A program made the translations under genes and the position numbers. Below, piece by piece: positions 9,492 to 17,408 of a stretch of DNA of 64,000 nt. The notes under the pieces are model-generated. The model was not told where the DNA came from and did no database searches. It was given only the letters and a program-made list of their open reading frames with translations. Source of the DNA: Longimicrobiales bacterium. GTDB lineage: Bacteria > Gemmatimonadota > Gemmatimonadetes > Longimicrobiales > Gaopeijiaceae. The stretch covers positions 4,322,001 to 4,386,000 of the forward strand of contig OX639991.1 in the NCBI GenBank assembly GCA_951828585.1, read 5' to 3'. Positions within the stretch are counted from its first letter, which is position 1. Each line of letters starts with the position of its first letter.

Positions 9492-9681
9492 CCTCTTTCC
9501 TCCTCGTCTCAGGGGGACCTCTGGCGAGGATGGAAGAGGGTGTCGCTACAGCAGGTTCTCCAGCGCTCCTACTCGCTCACTCCAGGGTGATCGGCATGCT
9601 CCGGAATCCGTGATCGGCATGCCCTGGAATCGGTGATCGGCATGAAATGGAATCACTGATCGGCATGGGCCGGAATCAGCA
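8313..9681 (-). mobile_element. IS21-family remnant (right end retained, istB and left end lost)
   Basis: Homologous to the right ~1.4 kb of the complete IS21 element at 44727-47692. It keeps the outer end, with four copies of TGATCGGCAT spaced about 20-23 bp apart, finishing in GGAATCAGCA at 9681. Immediately beyond that end lies the interior of a parA gene, so the original insertion was in parA. The missing left end means no target duplication can be checked. Confidence 0.85.
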
Positions 9682-10281
9682 CTCGGCAAGACGACCCTGG
9701 CCACGGCAATGGCCGTCGCCCACCAACAGGAAGGCGGGCGGGCGGCCATCGCCGACCTGGACCCGCAAGGCTCTGCCGTCGCTTGGCATCACTTCCGGGA
9801 TGGTGAGCCGCCGCTGGTGGCGGCCGTTCACCCCCCGCGGCTCGGGCGGTCCCTCCAGACCTTCCGGAGCCGGGACGTGAGCCTCGCGCTCATCGACACC
9901 GCTCCACACGCTTCCGCTGGAGCGCTGGCGGCTTGTCGCCTGGCGGACCTGGTGCTCGTCCCCTGTCGGCCATCCACCCCCGACCTGGCCGCCATCGGCG
10001 CGAGTCTGGAAGTTGCCGCGCTCGCTCGGGCGGACGCCGCCGTCGTCCTCAACGCCGTGCCCCCGCGAGGATCCCTGGCCGTTGAGGCGGCTGATGCCAT
10101 CACGGGCATTGGCGCTCGCGTTGTCCCCGTCACCCTCGGGGCGCGGATCGCTCACGTCCACGCTTTTACCCTCGGGCGCTCCGCACAGGAATACGCGCCT
10201 CACGGAAAGGCGGCCGCCGAAGTCCAGACGCTCTACCGCTGGGCTTTTACACAGCTCCACAAGGGAGGAGAGAGAGAATGA
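9682..10281 (+). pseudogene. 5'-truncated ParA-family ATPase gene
   Basis: Nearly identical to the intact parA at 15531-16166 but missing the first ~13 codons, which carried the start and most of the deviant Walker A box; only GKTT of it remains. The loss coincides with the IS21 end at 9681. The longest in-frame start left is an ATG at 9709, after the P-loop, so any product would not bind ATP. The reading frame is otherwise open to its natural stop. Confidence 0.85.
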
Positions 10282-10302
10282 AGAAAGGCAAACTGGCCAT
10301 GA
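9684..10302 (+). repeat. ~620-bp direct duplicate of the parA region (second copy 15568-16186)
   Basis: The segment from the parA P-loop through its stop and the first nine codons of the downstream ribbon-helix-helix gene is repeated at 15568-16186. Roughly the middle 330 bp look identical; differences cluster near the 5' part and at about 10165-10250. Similarity ends after the ATGAAGAAAGGC start of the small gene. This is a recent duplication or gene conversion. Confidence 0.8.
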
Positions 10303-10863
10303 GTCTGTCACCCTGCGTGACGGGCACGGCCCGGCGATCCCGGACACCGAAGCCGGGTGATTGGGCCGGTCATCGGGCGATACCGACCGGGCGACCCAAG
10401 CGCTTCGCGAGCGGCCTCTCGCCTCATGGAAGGCGACCGTGACATGTGGGGTTGAGGGTGTGAGCGGGGTGGTGCACCGTGTCGGAGCGCGGGACGGAAG
10501 CCTCGGCGGGTGTTTTGGGGGTGGCAGGTGAAGAGACTACCGGGCTGAACAGGCCCTGATTGACTCCAGGACGCAGTGGTCCCCTGGGAACGTGGTGCTG
10601 GGAGGGTGATCGGGAGCGGCCGGGGAGCCTACCCCGGTAATCGAGCGTGGACCCCGTGCGAAGGCTGCGGCGGAGGGGTGCGCGGAGTCCCTGGCGACCC
10701 TCGTGACTGCCTCCAGGAACTGATCCCAGCCGCGGGCGGCCTCGGCCGCCATCTCTTTGACCGCCGCGTCGAGGTGTGTGCTGCGAAGCTGCCGCGTATA
10801 CGGTTTCGCGGGCCTGGGCTCAGAAGCGATGAGGACGACGCAGATTGCCGGTGCACCGAAACG
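10303..10863. other. Region without a supported gene
   Basis: About 560 bp between the truncated parA duplicate and the propeller operon. Short ORFs exist on both strands, including one on the minus strand with an Ala-rich helix (MAAEAARGWDQFLEAV), but none has a recognisable domain, good start or neighbour support. It may be debris from the rearrangement. Confidence 0.4.
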
Positions 10864-12255
10864 TCAGTGACCGGTTGCGCCGCCCCTGTGATCGCCAGCG
10901 GAGCAGCTGGCCCGTCCCACCATGTCGTAGTACGCTACGGACTCGACGTCCAACTCGTCCCGTTCGATCAGAAGCACATAGTCATCGCCAATGTCTAACA
11001 CCGCCGCTCCGGCAGGCACCGCCAACGCGCACGCCAATGCCCCGGACGAGTCGAACCCGAACCATGTGTTGGTGCGAACACCCGGCGGCCTGAAGTTCCG
11101 TACCCAGAGGCGCCGGTCGCTCCCGACGAGGAACCTCGAGTACAGACGCGCCGAATCGGGGTAGGGATATGCCTCGAGTGCCCGGCGAACGTCTCTAAGA
11201 TACCGACCATCCCTGTTCGGGTCCCTCGCCACCGACCCCTCGATCCGCGTCCGGATCATCTCGTCCGTGACCGGCAGGCGCTCCACGTTCCAACGCACGA
11301 TCGTCGCAAGCCGGCCTTCCGAGTCGATCAGTTCGATCTCCGCCCTGCTTCCTTCGCCAACCGCAGCAACCGGCCCCCACGGCACGGCCATGCCCATCGG
11401 CGCGAACGGCACCACAACATCCGTGGGGAACGGCCCGATCTCCGTGGGAAGAACAGTCTCAGCCCACTCGATCCCTGCAACCCTGCCAATCGCCCGTTCG
11501 CGGCTGCCATCCGCCCCGAACCTGTGAAACACCAGCGTGTCTCGCCACGACGAACGCCGGACCGGCCTGACACTCCGTTCATCGATCACCTCCTGCGACC
11601 CCAGTGCAAGGATCTCCTCCATCAGATACCCGCCCGCGAACCTGCCGAGTGCGCTCGATCCGAGCGCCAGTTCCCGAGTGTTTGCGGTCAGCGAGGAAAC
11701 CTGGGCCCCCGACGGACCGAACACCTTGAGCCGCTTCACGCTGTGCTCCCACGTTTCCACCCGCCCGTCGTCCAGAACGAACAGCCGCATGAGGTTGGCA
11801 CAGGCTCCCACCACGAACTCCCCGGGCCCCTCACCCTCGCGGCCCGTGCCCGTGATGTAGACGCCCGTGCTGTCGTACCATCGCAGAATCGGAGGCATAC
11901 AGTTGGCGACGACGATGCGTCCGTCCGCAAGTACTCGCGCCTGAGCGACACTGTGCAGGATATACGCGTCCTCGCCTGTTGCCACCCCGATCCGCACGCG
12001 GGGCCGGAGCGAGAGAACAAGCGTGCTGCCCGGAAGATCCGACACCACGACATTGACGCCGGCGCTGTCGTAGCGCTGCTGCTCCGCCGCCGCGGTAGCC
12101 CAAGCCCATGCGCCCGTGGCACCGGCGATCCAAACGCTGGCCAGAACTCGTAGCCACCATCGCCCCGGCGGCGAACCCTGCGGCGCCAGCAACGCGTTGG
12201 AGGTCTCAGTACCCCCGCAGTCCGGTGTGTTCCGGGGTCTGTACCGTCTCTGCAT
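10864..12255 (-). CDS. Exported six-bladed beta-propeller protein
   Basis: 463 residues. A hydrophobic segment at about 33-58 acts as a signal peptide or anchor; a start nearer that segment is possible. The rest is a chain of propeller blades with typical strands (ARVLADGRIVVAN, the G-R-E-G-E-G-P-G-E-F loop at ~138-147, VWVRNF-type ends). This glycine-rich loop marks the six-bladed propeller family common in Gemmatimonadota and Bacteroidota secreted proteins; ligands are generally unknown. It is the last gene of a three-gene minus-strand operon, 22 bp after the second propeller gene. Its C-terminal blade resembles the fragment at 7545-7795. Confidence 0.75.
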   Translation of the reverse strand: MQRRYRPRNTPDCGGTETSNALLAPQGSPPGRWWLRVLASVWIAGATGAWAWATAAAEQQRYDSAGVNVVVSDLPGSTLVLSLRPRVRIGVATGEDAYILHSVAQARVLADGRIVVANCMPPILRWYDSTGVYITGTGREGEGPGEFVVGACANLMRLFVLDDGRVETWEHSVKRLKVFGPSGAQVSSLTANTRELALGSSALGRFAGGYLMEEILALGSQEVIDERSVRPVRRSSWRDTLVFHRFGADGSRERAIGRVAGIEWAETVLPTEIGPFPTDVVVPFAPMGMAVPWGPVAAVGEGSRAEIELIDSEGRLATIVRWNVERLPVTDEMIRTRIEGSVARDPNRDGRYLRDVRRALEAYPYPDSARLYSRFLVGSDRRLWVRNFRPPGVRTNTWFGFDSSGALACALAVPAGAAVLDIGDDYVLLIERDELDVESVAYYDMVGRASCSAGDHRGGATGH

Positions 12256-12277
12256 TCCCTGTATTCTCTTGGTCCGG

Positions 12278-13405
12278 CTACCGGGACAAACCTACAGCAG
12301 CAACGATGGTGTGCGCGCTGCCGTCCGCATCGATCCAAGTCCGCCAAATACGGCCGGGGCCGACGAACCCGGACCAACTGCCCTCGAGCCGCGTGCTCGC
12401 GACCAAGGTCCCCCGAACCGGGTCGACCAGCTCCAGCACCGTGTCGTGGTAGCGACCGCCCGGACGGATCATTCTGTTGCCCATCGGATCCCGGAGCGTG
12501 TCAAGCGCTTCCTTCCATTCCGGCGCGGCGATCCCGAAGAGCATCCAAACACCCAAAGTGTCCGCGGCCAAACCCACTGTGAACGTCTCCGGCGCGCGGT
12601 CAAGCGATCTCACTCTCGATCGGTGCACCCAAGGATCGAACCACTCGCGTTCGCCCACAAGCTCCGCAACCCTGTGTCCATCGAAGGTCCAGCGCTCCAA
12701 ACGCCATTCGTTGATCGGGGCCGCCCAGAACGACGGGCCGCCCGTACTGGCAAGCCGCCGCAGCAATAACGACATGAGGTCCCTCCTGAACGCGGGTTCC
12801 TCAACTCCGAAAGACAACTTCCACTCTCCTTGGCCGTTGTAGACATGTAGAGGAAACCCGGCCGCGTCACGTGTGGCAATTGGCCCGGCCGCCACGAATC
12901 GCGACGAATCGAACGCCAAGTCCCAAATGAAGCGCCCCTCAAGGCGGTGTCGCTGGACGACTGTTCCGCTCGGAACCTGCAAGACCAGCCGCTCCCCACG
13001 ACCGGCGTCCATCACATGTAGTCGCCCTTGCAAGTCCATCGCGATCGCGCCGAAGCGGCCCCCGGATCCTTCCGGTCCGCCAGGAGAAACCGTCGCCGCG
13101 TGCGAGCCGTTAGCCCGGAAGACATGCAGCGCAGCATGGTCGCCATCGAACACGGCGTATGTGTGGCCGGTCTCGGGATCCCGCACCAAGCTCTCTACCA
13201 ACCGCCCCTGCAGATGGGCGGGCAGCCCCCCGAGCCACACGGTATCCGCAAGCACGATCCGGCACTCGGGACATTCGGGGTGACCACGAACAGTGGCAAC
13301 CTGCCCGAGCAAAACTTCGGGCAAAACGACCATCCCACTGATCGTCCCGACCGAACCCAACAGCCGGAGCCATGTCGAGACGCGTGGCTCGGGAAGGCGC
13401 ATCAT
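12278..13405 (-). CDS. Exported beta-propeller-like protein with CPEC motif
   Basis: 375 residues with an N-terminal hydrophobic signal segment (about 13-34). Just after the cleavage region comes GHPECPECRIVL, a CxxC pair that may bind metal or form a disulfide. The remainder shows blade-like beta repeats (YAVFDGDHAALHVF, GRLHVMDAG, GVWMLFG). The start overlaps the stop of the upstream Cys-rich gene by 4 bp, so the two are translationally coupled. The CPEC motif is missing from the next propeller in the operon. Exact ligand and role are unknown. Confidence 0.65.
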   Translation of the reverse strand: MMRLPEPRVSTWLRLLGSVGTISGMVVLPEVLLGQVATVRGHPECPECRIVLADTVWLGGLPAHLQGRLVESLVRDPETGHTYAVFDGDHAALHVFRANGSHAATVSPGGPEGSGGRFGAIAMDLQGRLHVMDAGRGERLVLQVPSGTVVQRHRLEGRFIWDLAFDSSRFVAAGPIATRDAAGFPLHVYNGQGEWKLSFGVEEPAFRRDLMSLLLRRLASTGGPSFWAAPINEWRLERWTFDGHRVAELVGEREWFDPWVHRSRVRSLDRAPETFTVGLAADTLGVWMLFGIAAPEWKEALDTLRDPMGNRMIRPGGRYHDTVLELVDPVRGTLVASTRLEGSWSGFVGPGRIWRTWIDADGSAHTIVAAVGLSR

Positions 13406-13993
13406 ACTACCTGTCCGACGTAAATCTCATACGAGGGAGGGACGGGCACATGAGCCACAAGCACTCCCTCGCATCCGAACACTTGGAGCGCCCGACGCTC
13501 ACTGTTCCACTCCACGTTCCCGTAGCCAGAGGCTAGAACCTCCGGATCCGGGCCGCTCCCATACCGGATCGCGTCCCACAACCCGGCAAGATCGTCAGCG
13601 GACGTTGCGAGCGGGCTGTCATCATCCTGGTGCTGCATTATGCAGGCGTCAGACCGATGGTTGTCCATGCATGTTCCGGGCAAACAATTGCTGTGCCAGT
13701 CCTTACCTTCGCCAAACGGACCATTCGGATTGATCGTGGCGATATGACCTAGGCCTCCAGTCCCCGGAATAAAGCAGGGACTGCAGATTCCGCATGGCAT
13801 CGAATTGTCGGCCCACGGCAGATCGGCGAGCCGAAGGCGACCTTCCGCGTCCAACCACGCCTCGAAGCTAACGGCCGCGATCCGAGGGTCTGAAGGGATG
13901 GTCCCGGGGGTCGGACTCTTTGGTGGCGGCTGCCAAAGCCAGACCCACGACGGGGAGGAGGGACAGGGACAGGATGCTTCTGCGGTTCGTCAT
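13402..13993 (-). pseudogene. Cys-rich exported protein, single-base frameshift after the signal peptide
   Basis: The reading frame opens at an ATG at 13991-13993, 6 nt after GGAG, and encodes a signal peptide (NRRSILSLSLLPVVGLALA). That frame stops after ~40 codons. One base over, the frame continues as a Pro-rich linker and a 150-residue domain with seven cysteines (PCGICSPC, NCLPGTC, DACIMQH, FGCEGV). The frame changes between about 13905 and 13935, by an indel or sequencing error. The last codons overlap the propeller gene downstream. I do not recognise the family. Small exported Cys-rich proteins directly upstream of propeller genes recur in this window (40349-42406). Confidence 0.55.
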
Positions 13994-14257
13994 CATGATC
14001 TCCAGTGAGAGAAACACGGTTTGCGGCCGGTTCCCGCGTGAGACCGACCATGTGATACGAATATGCGAACGGCGCGCCGATTCCGCAAACACACACTCTC
14101 TCTCTGTGGAAACCTCCAAGAGGACTTGTGGCCCGCGGTCCCGTGATGATAGGCGAGCCGGGGCGGGAGCAGAACTTCTTCCGCGAGGGGGCGAGGGTGG
14201 GCCGACCCTGGTGTTCCTGGCGCGTCCGCGCTCTCCGGGCGGCCCTTAGACGCAGCC

Positions 14258-14527
14258 ATGGGACATGGGGCTTCCCTTGAACCAGCCCGCAACGCCGACG
14301 ACACCGATACTGGCTCGCGATGTTCGTGGCCGGTTTCACCGGCTGGAGCGCAGCCCGTGCTCTCCTGGAGCATGTACCTCATCGGAGACGTCCAGGGGCT
14401 CGCCCTCGTCCTCGGCTGCGGCCAGCTCCTCCTCTTCCTCGTGGGCTGTCTCTGGATCATCGACCTCTTCCGCCTGTCCGGTTGGGTCGCCGATCACAAC
14501 ATCATCATCGGGCGGCGGCCGCTCTGA
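14258..14527 (+). pseudogene. TM2-like membrane protein, probably degenerate
   Basis: An 89-codon ORF whose C-terminal half has two transmembrane helices separated by a Gly/Cys turn and ending in W-I-I-D-L-F, a signature of TM2-domain proteins. The first half of a TM2 domain (YWLAMFVAGFTG) is present just upstream, but in another frame, so at least one frameshift separates the halves. It lies upstream of the iteron-like repeats. The assignment is tentative. Confidence 0.35.
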
Positions 14528-14571
14528 CACTGCGCGGCCGCAGACGGACACTCCCCCCTCGTCGACGAGGT

Positions 14572-14661
14572 GTCTATACGTCCGGGGGCTGCAGCTAGTT
14601 GTATAGACGGAGAGCGATCGCAGTTCGTATAGACGGCGACGCCGGCGCCGGGCGTCTATAC
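14572..14661. repeat. Iteron-like array: four copies of GTATAGACG
   Basis: Copies lie at 14572-14580 (inverted), 14601-14609, 14627-14635 and 14653-14661 (inverted), giving an arrow pattern in-out-out-in at 26-29 bp spacing. Short repeated sites with this regularity next to a ParA/RHH cassette are typical of plasmid replication iterons or partition sites. It is upstream of the whole partition module, with no gene between 14528 and 14923. Confidence 0.65.
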
Positions 14662-14819
14662 ACGCTCCGGAGACCGGAGGCCTCCGTCCGCTCGATCGGG
14701 GTTGCCCCCTCTCCTCCTGTGGGCGGGCTTGTTTACGCCGGAGCGGCGAGACGGCTCCACAGAGGGGAGAGAGAGAGAATCACCCCGGAACCCGAGAGGA
14801 CCACGGCCGGTCCGGCCTT

Positions 14820-14846
14820 GTGTCCTAAACTGCTAAACTGCTATTG
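14820..14846 (+). promoter_or_regulatory. Operator-like tandem octamers CTAAACTG, upstream copy
   Basis: CTAAACTG occurs twice in tandem (14825-14832, 14833-14840) followed by CTATTG, preceded by CCTTGTG-x-CC. The same ~30-bp arrangement sits against the parA start at 15510-15530. This is a probable binding site shared by the hypothetical gene at 14924 and parA. Confidence 0.55.
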
Positions 14847-14923
14847 TTTGAGCCAGGGCGTAGCTCACGCCCGCCCCGAACCCCACTTCACACCGTTTCC
14901 CCCTTCCCGAAGAGAGGCGGCCG

Positions 14924-15691
14924 ATGACCGAGCAACCCACCACATTTCCCACCGTCGTTCACGTCCACAACACCAACTACGCGACCGCGGCCGCAGCCGC
15001 GACGGCCCAGGCAGCCGCCGTTCCGCCCGCTCGCAAATCCATGATCGGCGGCCCCGGGCAACCCATCACCATCCACTACGAGCGGGCGGAACGAACCACT
15101 CCTCTTGAACCCCTCCCCCTCTCCTGGTGGGATCATCCTCGCGCCAGACTCCGGATCCTTCCACCCGGGGGGCACCAGGCCGCGCTCTCCTACCTGCACG
15201 ATCTCGCGGGTGCCCACCTCGCGGGCGTTCCCAACCGGCCCACCGCTCAAGACCTCGCGCTCATCTTCCGCTCGGCCGACCCGTCCCCGACCGACCGCGA
15301 CGTGCTTCGGCAACTCCTTGCGGCCCTTCCCGCCCCCCGCTTCAAGAGCCTCCGCACCCTCGGGGGCGTCTCACTCTATGAGATGGCGCGGGCCGTTCAC
15401 GTCACAGGATCCCGCCGCAACGCCTTCATCCGCTGGCTCCATCGGTTCGCCGTTCCGCCGAGACCCGGACGGCCACCCCGTTTGACCCCCCCCCTTGTGC
15501 CCCAACCTGCTAGACTGCTAAACTGCTACCATGCACGCTATCGCGTTGATCTCGCAGAAGGGCGGGTCCGGCAAGACGACCTTGGCCACGGCTTTGGCCG
15601 TCGCCCACCAACAGGAAGGCGGGCGGGCGGCCATTGCCGACCTGGACCCGCAAGGCTCTTCCGTCGCTTGGCATCACTTCCGGGAGGGTGA
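14924..15691 (+). CDS. Hypothetical protein upstream of parA
   Basis: 255 codons, with an ATG about 6 nt after AGAGAGG. The N-terminus has a Thr/Val/His stretch and a long Ala-rich helix (about 20-34). The middle (about 85-185) is helical and contains ALSYLHDLAGAHLAG and RSADPSPTDRDVLRQLLAAL. No known family. The reading frame continues 160 bp into parA, so the true C-terminus may be extended by a lost stop, or expression may be coupled to parA. A set of CTAAACTG repeats ~80 bp upstream matches those at the parA start, suggesting shared control. A role in plasmid maintenance is inferred only from position. Confidence 0.45.
   Translation: MTEQPTTFPTVVHVHNTNYATAAAAATAQAAAVPPARKSMIGGPGQPITIHYERAERTTPLEPLPLSWWDHPRARLRILPPGGHQAALSYLHDLAGAHLAGVPNRPTAQDLALIFRSADPSPTDRDVLRQLLAALPAPRFKSLRTLGGVSLYEMARAVHVTGSRRNAFIRWLHRFAVPPRPGRPPRLTPPLVPQPARLLNCYHARYRVDLAEGRVRQDDLGHGFGRRPPTGRRAGGHCRPGPARLFRRLASLPGG
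15500..15530 (+). promoter_or_regulatory. Operator-like tandem octamers CTAAACTG at the parA start
   Basis: CTAGACTG (15510-15517) and CTAAACTG (15518-15525) run directly into CTACC and the parA ATG at 15531, so the repeats occupy the place where a ribosome binding site would be. Partition operons are usually autoregulated by their centromere-binding or ParA protein, so this is a likely operator (inference). Confidence 0.55.
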
Positions 15692-16166
15692 CCCGCCGCT
15701 CGTGGCGGCCGTTCACCCTCCCCGCCTGGACCGGACGCTCCAGACCTTCCGGAGCCGGGACGTGAGCCTCGCGCTCATCGACACCGCTCCACACGCTTCC
15801 GCTGGAGCGCTGGCGGCTTGTCGCCTGGCGGACCTGGTGCTCGTCCCCTGTCGGCCATCCACCCCCGACCTGGCCGCCATCGGCGCGAGTCTGGAAGTTG
15901 CCGCGCTCGCTCGGGCGGACGCCGCCGTCGTCCTCAACGCCGTGCCCCCGCGAGGATCCCTGGCCGTTGAGGCGGCTGATGCCATCACGGGCATTGGCGC
16001 TCGCGTTGTCCCCGTCACCCTCGGGGCGCGGATCGCTCACGTCCACGCTCTTACCCTCGGGCGCTCCGCACAGGAATACGCGCCACGCGGGAAGGCCGCG
16101 ACCGAAGTCCAGACGCTCTACCGCTGGGCTATCACCCAGCTCCACAAGGGAGGAGAGAGAGAATGA
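15531..16166 (+). CDS. ParA-family partition ATPase
   Basis: 211 residues, the length of the short ParF/ParA type Ib partition ATPases of plasmids. The deviant Walker A box KGGSGKTT is at residues 10-17, a second conserved Asp lies in DLDPQGS (about 40), and a Walker B-like strand LALIDTAP (about 80) follows. Such proteins bind nucleoid DNA and, with a small centromere-binding partner, separate plasmid or ICE copies. The stop overlaps the start of the ribbon-helix-helix gene (ATGA), the standard partner position. Operator-like repeats abut its start. A truncated near-identical copy lies at 9682-10281. Confidence 0.9.
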   Translation: MHAIALISQKGGSGKTTLATALAVAHQQEGGRAAIADLDPQGSSVAWHHFREGDPPLVAAVHPPRLDRTLQTFRSRDVSLALIDTAPHASAGALAACRLADLVLVPCRPSTPDLAAIGASLEVAALARADAAVVLNAVPPRGSLAVEAADAITGIGARVVPVTLGARIAHVHALTLGRSAQEYAPRGKAATEVQTLYRWAITQLHKGGERE

Positions 16167-16366
16167 AGAAAGGCAAACTGGCCATGGTGCCCCCTCGTCC
16201 GGCTACGAAGGTCACTCCCGGCCGGATCGGTAAGAAGGGGATCCTCACCCAGCTCGACCAGGACACCGCTCGACGGCTCAAGATGCTGGCCGTAGAACGC
16301 GACACCACTCTCCAGGCGCTCGGCGAGGAGGCTTTCAACGAGCTCCTCCAGCGCTACGACCGATAA
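16163..16366 (+). CDS. Ribbon-helix-helix protein, probable partition partner of ParA
   Basis: 67 residues. A basic, flexible N-terminus (~25 residues) is followed by ILTQLDQDTARRLKMLAVER, a ribbon strand and helix, then a second helix ending in LLQRYD. This is the layout of small ParG/Omega-like centromere-binding proteins and of RHH antitoxins. The 4-bp overlap with parA and operon order favour the partition role. GGAGAGAGAGA before the start is a strong ribosome binding site. The first nine codons are also found beyond the duplicated parA fragment at ~10278. Confidence 0.75.
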   Translation: MKKGKLAMVPPRPATKVTPGRIGKKGILTQLDQDTARRLKMLAVERDTTLQALGEEAFNELLQRYDR

Positions 16367-16382
16367 CGGGAGGACCGAACCC

Positions 16383-16604
16383 ATGAGCCCACAGCAACGA
16401 ACCGCCGAGGAGCTCCTCCTCGACATGCGCCGCGAGGCCGAGGAACCCTGGCGCTACTACCACTACGGCCGGAAGCCCAGGAAGATCATGCTTCCGATTC
16501 GCGTCACTGCCCGGGAGCGCGACGCCATCCGGGCGGCCGCCAAATTCGAGAACAAGAAGGTGTCCGAGTTTATCCGGGCGGCCATTGCCGCCGGGGGAGC
16601 GTGA
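16383..16604 (+). CDS. Second ribbon-helix-helix-type small protein
   Basis: 73 residues starting 16 bp after the previous stop, with GGAGG upstream. The C-terminal half (KIMLPIRVTARERDAIRAAA, then a KKVSEFIRAAI helix) matches the ribbon-helix-helix fold of CopG/MobC-like DNA-binding proteins. Placement after ParA and the first RHH suggests a regulator or accessory mobilisation protein of the same element; MobC-like nicking accessory is an alternative. No toxin gene is adjacent. Confidence 0.65.
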   Translation: MSPQQRTAEELLLDMRREAEEPWRYYHYGRKPRKIMLPIRVTARERDAIRAAAKFENKKVSEFIRAAIAAGGA

Positions 16605-16638
16605 AGTCCCCTTCGCGAACCGGGCCAGCGCGGGCGTT

Positions 16639-17408
16639 TTACAACCCCACCCAAACCCAATGACCGGGTTTCACGAGCTCATCCCAGCAAATGTCCGTGC
16701 TACAGCAGCCGGTACAGGCGTAGTAGCCCCCTTGCTCGTTATCCGACGACACCCAGACGCAGGTCCACTGCCCTTCGTCGGGGGATTCGCAAACTTCCTC
16801 CGTTTCCGCCGGAACCCATATCCACGTTCCGCTCGAGCCCCCGGTGTTACCTCCGCCCCCGCCTCCGTTATCGTCGTCGTTCTCTTCGTCCTCCTTCTCC
16901 TTCTTCTTGTCGCGTTCCGCGCAGCTTTCGCTTTCTTGCTTTCGGCTTTTCCTTTCCCCGCATGGTGCGCGACCTCGTGCTGGATCTTCTGCCAGAGCAT
17001 GTCCTCCGGGAAGTAGTTCACGAACACCACGGCCCCCAGGCCCCTCCCCGAGTCGGCGTGCATATGCTGGGCGTCGTACTGCCCCTTTGCCTTTGCGGCC
17101 AACACCTTCACGTCCGGCTCGCTGGCCGCTGCGTCGTAATCGGTGGTTTTGGAGAAAATCTCTGTCGCGGCGGCCTTCACGTCTCGGCAAAGATCGGAGT
17201 CTTTCCAGTCCGCGACACGCACGGCGATGCGCCACTTCTTCACATCGGCATTCAGCATGAATTCCGGCTCCACCCAGTAGTGTTCCACGCACTCCCTGAT
17301 CGTCATGGTGCCGCAACTGCCGTCATCTTGAGCTATCGGGGCGGTGGCAGCCGCTATCAGGGCGGTTACCGCGACCAGCGCGAGAACCAACAGCGCGCCG
17401 CGTCTCAT
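16639..17408 (-). pseudogene. Exported zincin-like protein with Cys/Trp-rich tail, frameshifted
   Basis: The start at 17406-17408 opens a signal peptide (about residues 5-27). The mature part contains HEVAHH at residues 144-149, an HExxH zinc-protease motif, and several cysteines. Near 16950 the first frame degenerates into an Arg-rich read-through, while the next frame continues as a Lys/Glu-rich helix, an Asn/Gly linker and a Trp/Cys-rich C-terminal domain (VWVSSDNEQGGYYACTGCC). One base therefore seems to be gained or lost in the A-rich stretch around 16940-16970; slippage on the short A runs is also conceivable. Its start overlaps the stop of the upstream lipoprotein gene. Family not recognised. 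Confidence 0.5.

Noticed and set aside
10537-10752. 71-codon ORF with an Ala-rich helix on the minus strand
   Set aside because: No recognisable domain, no ribosome binding site and no neighbour support; the sequence turns Pro-rich after the first 30 codons.
14572-14661. CRISPR-like repeats
   Set aside because: The units are only 9 bp, in mixed orientation, and the spacers are 17-20 bp; no cas gene is nearby. Iteron-like sites fit better.
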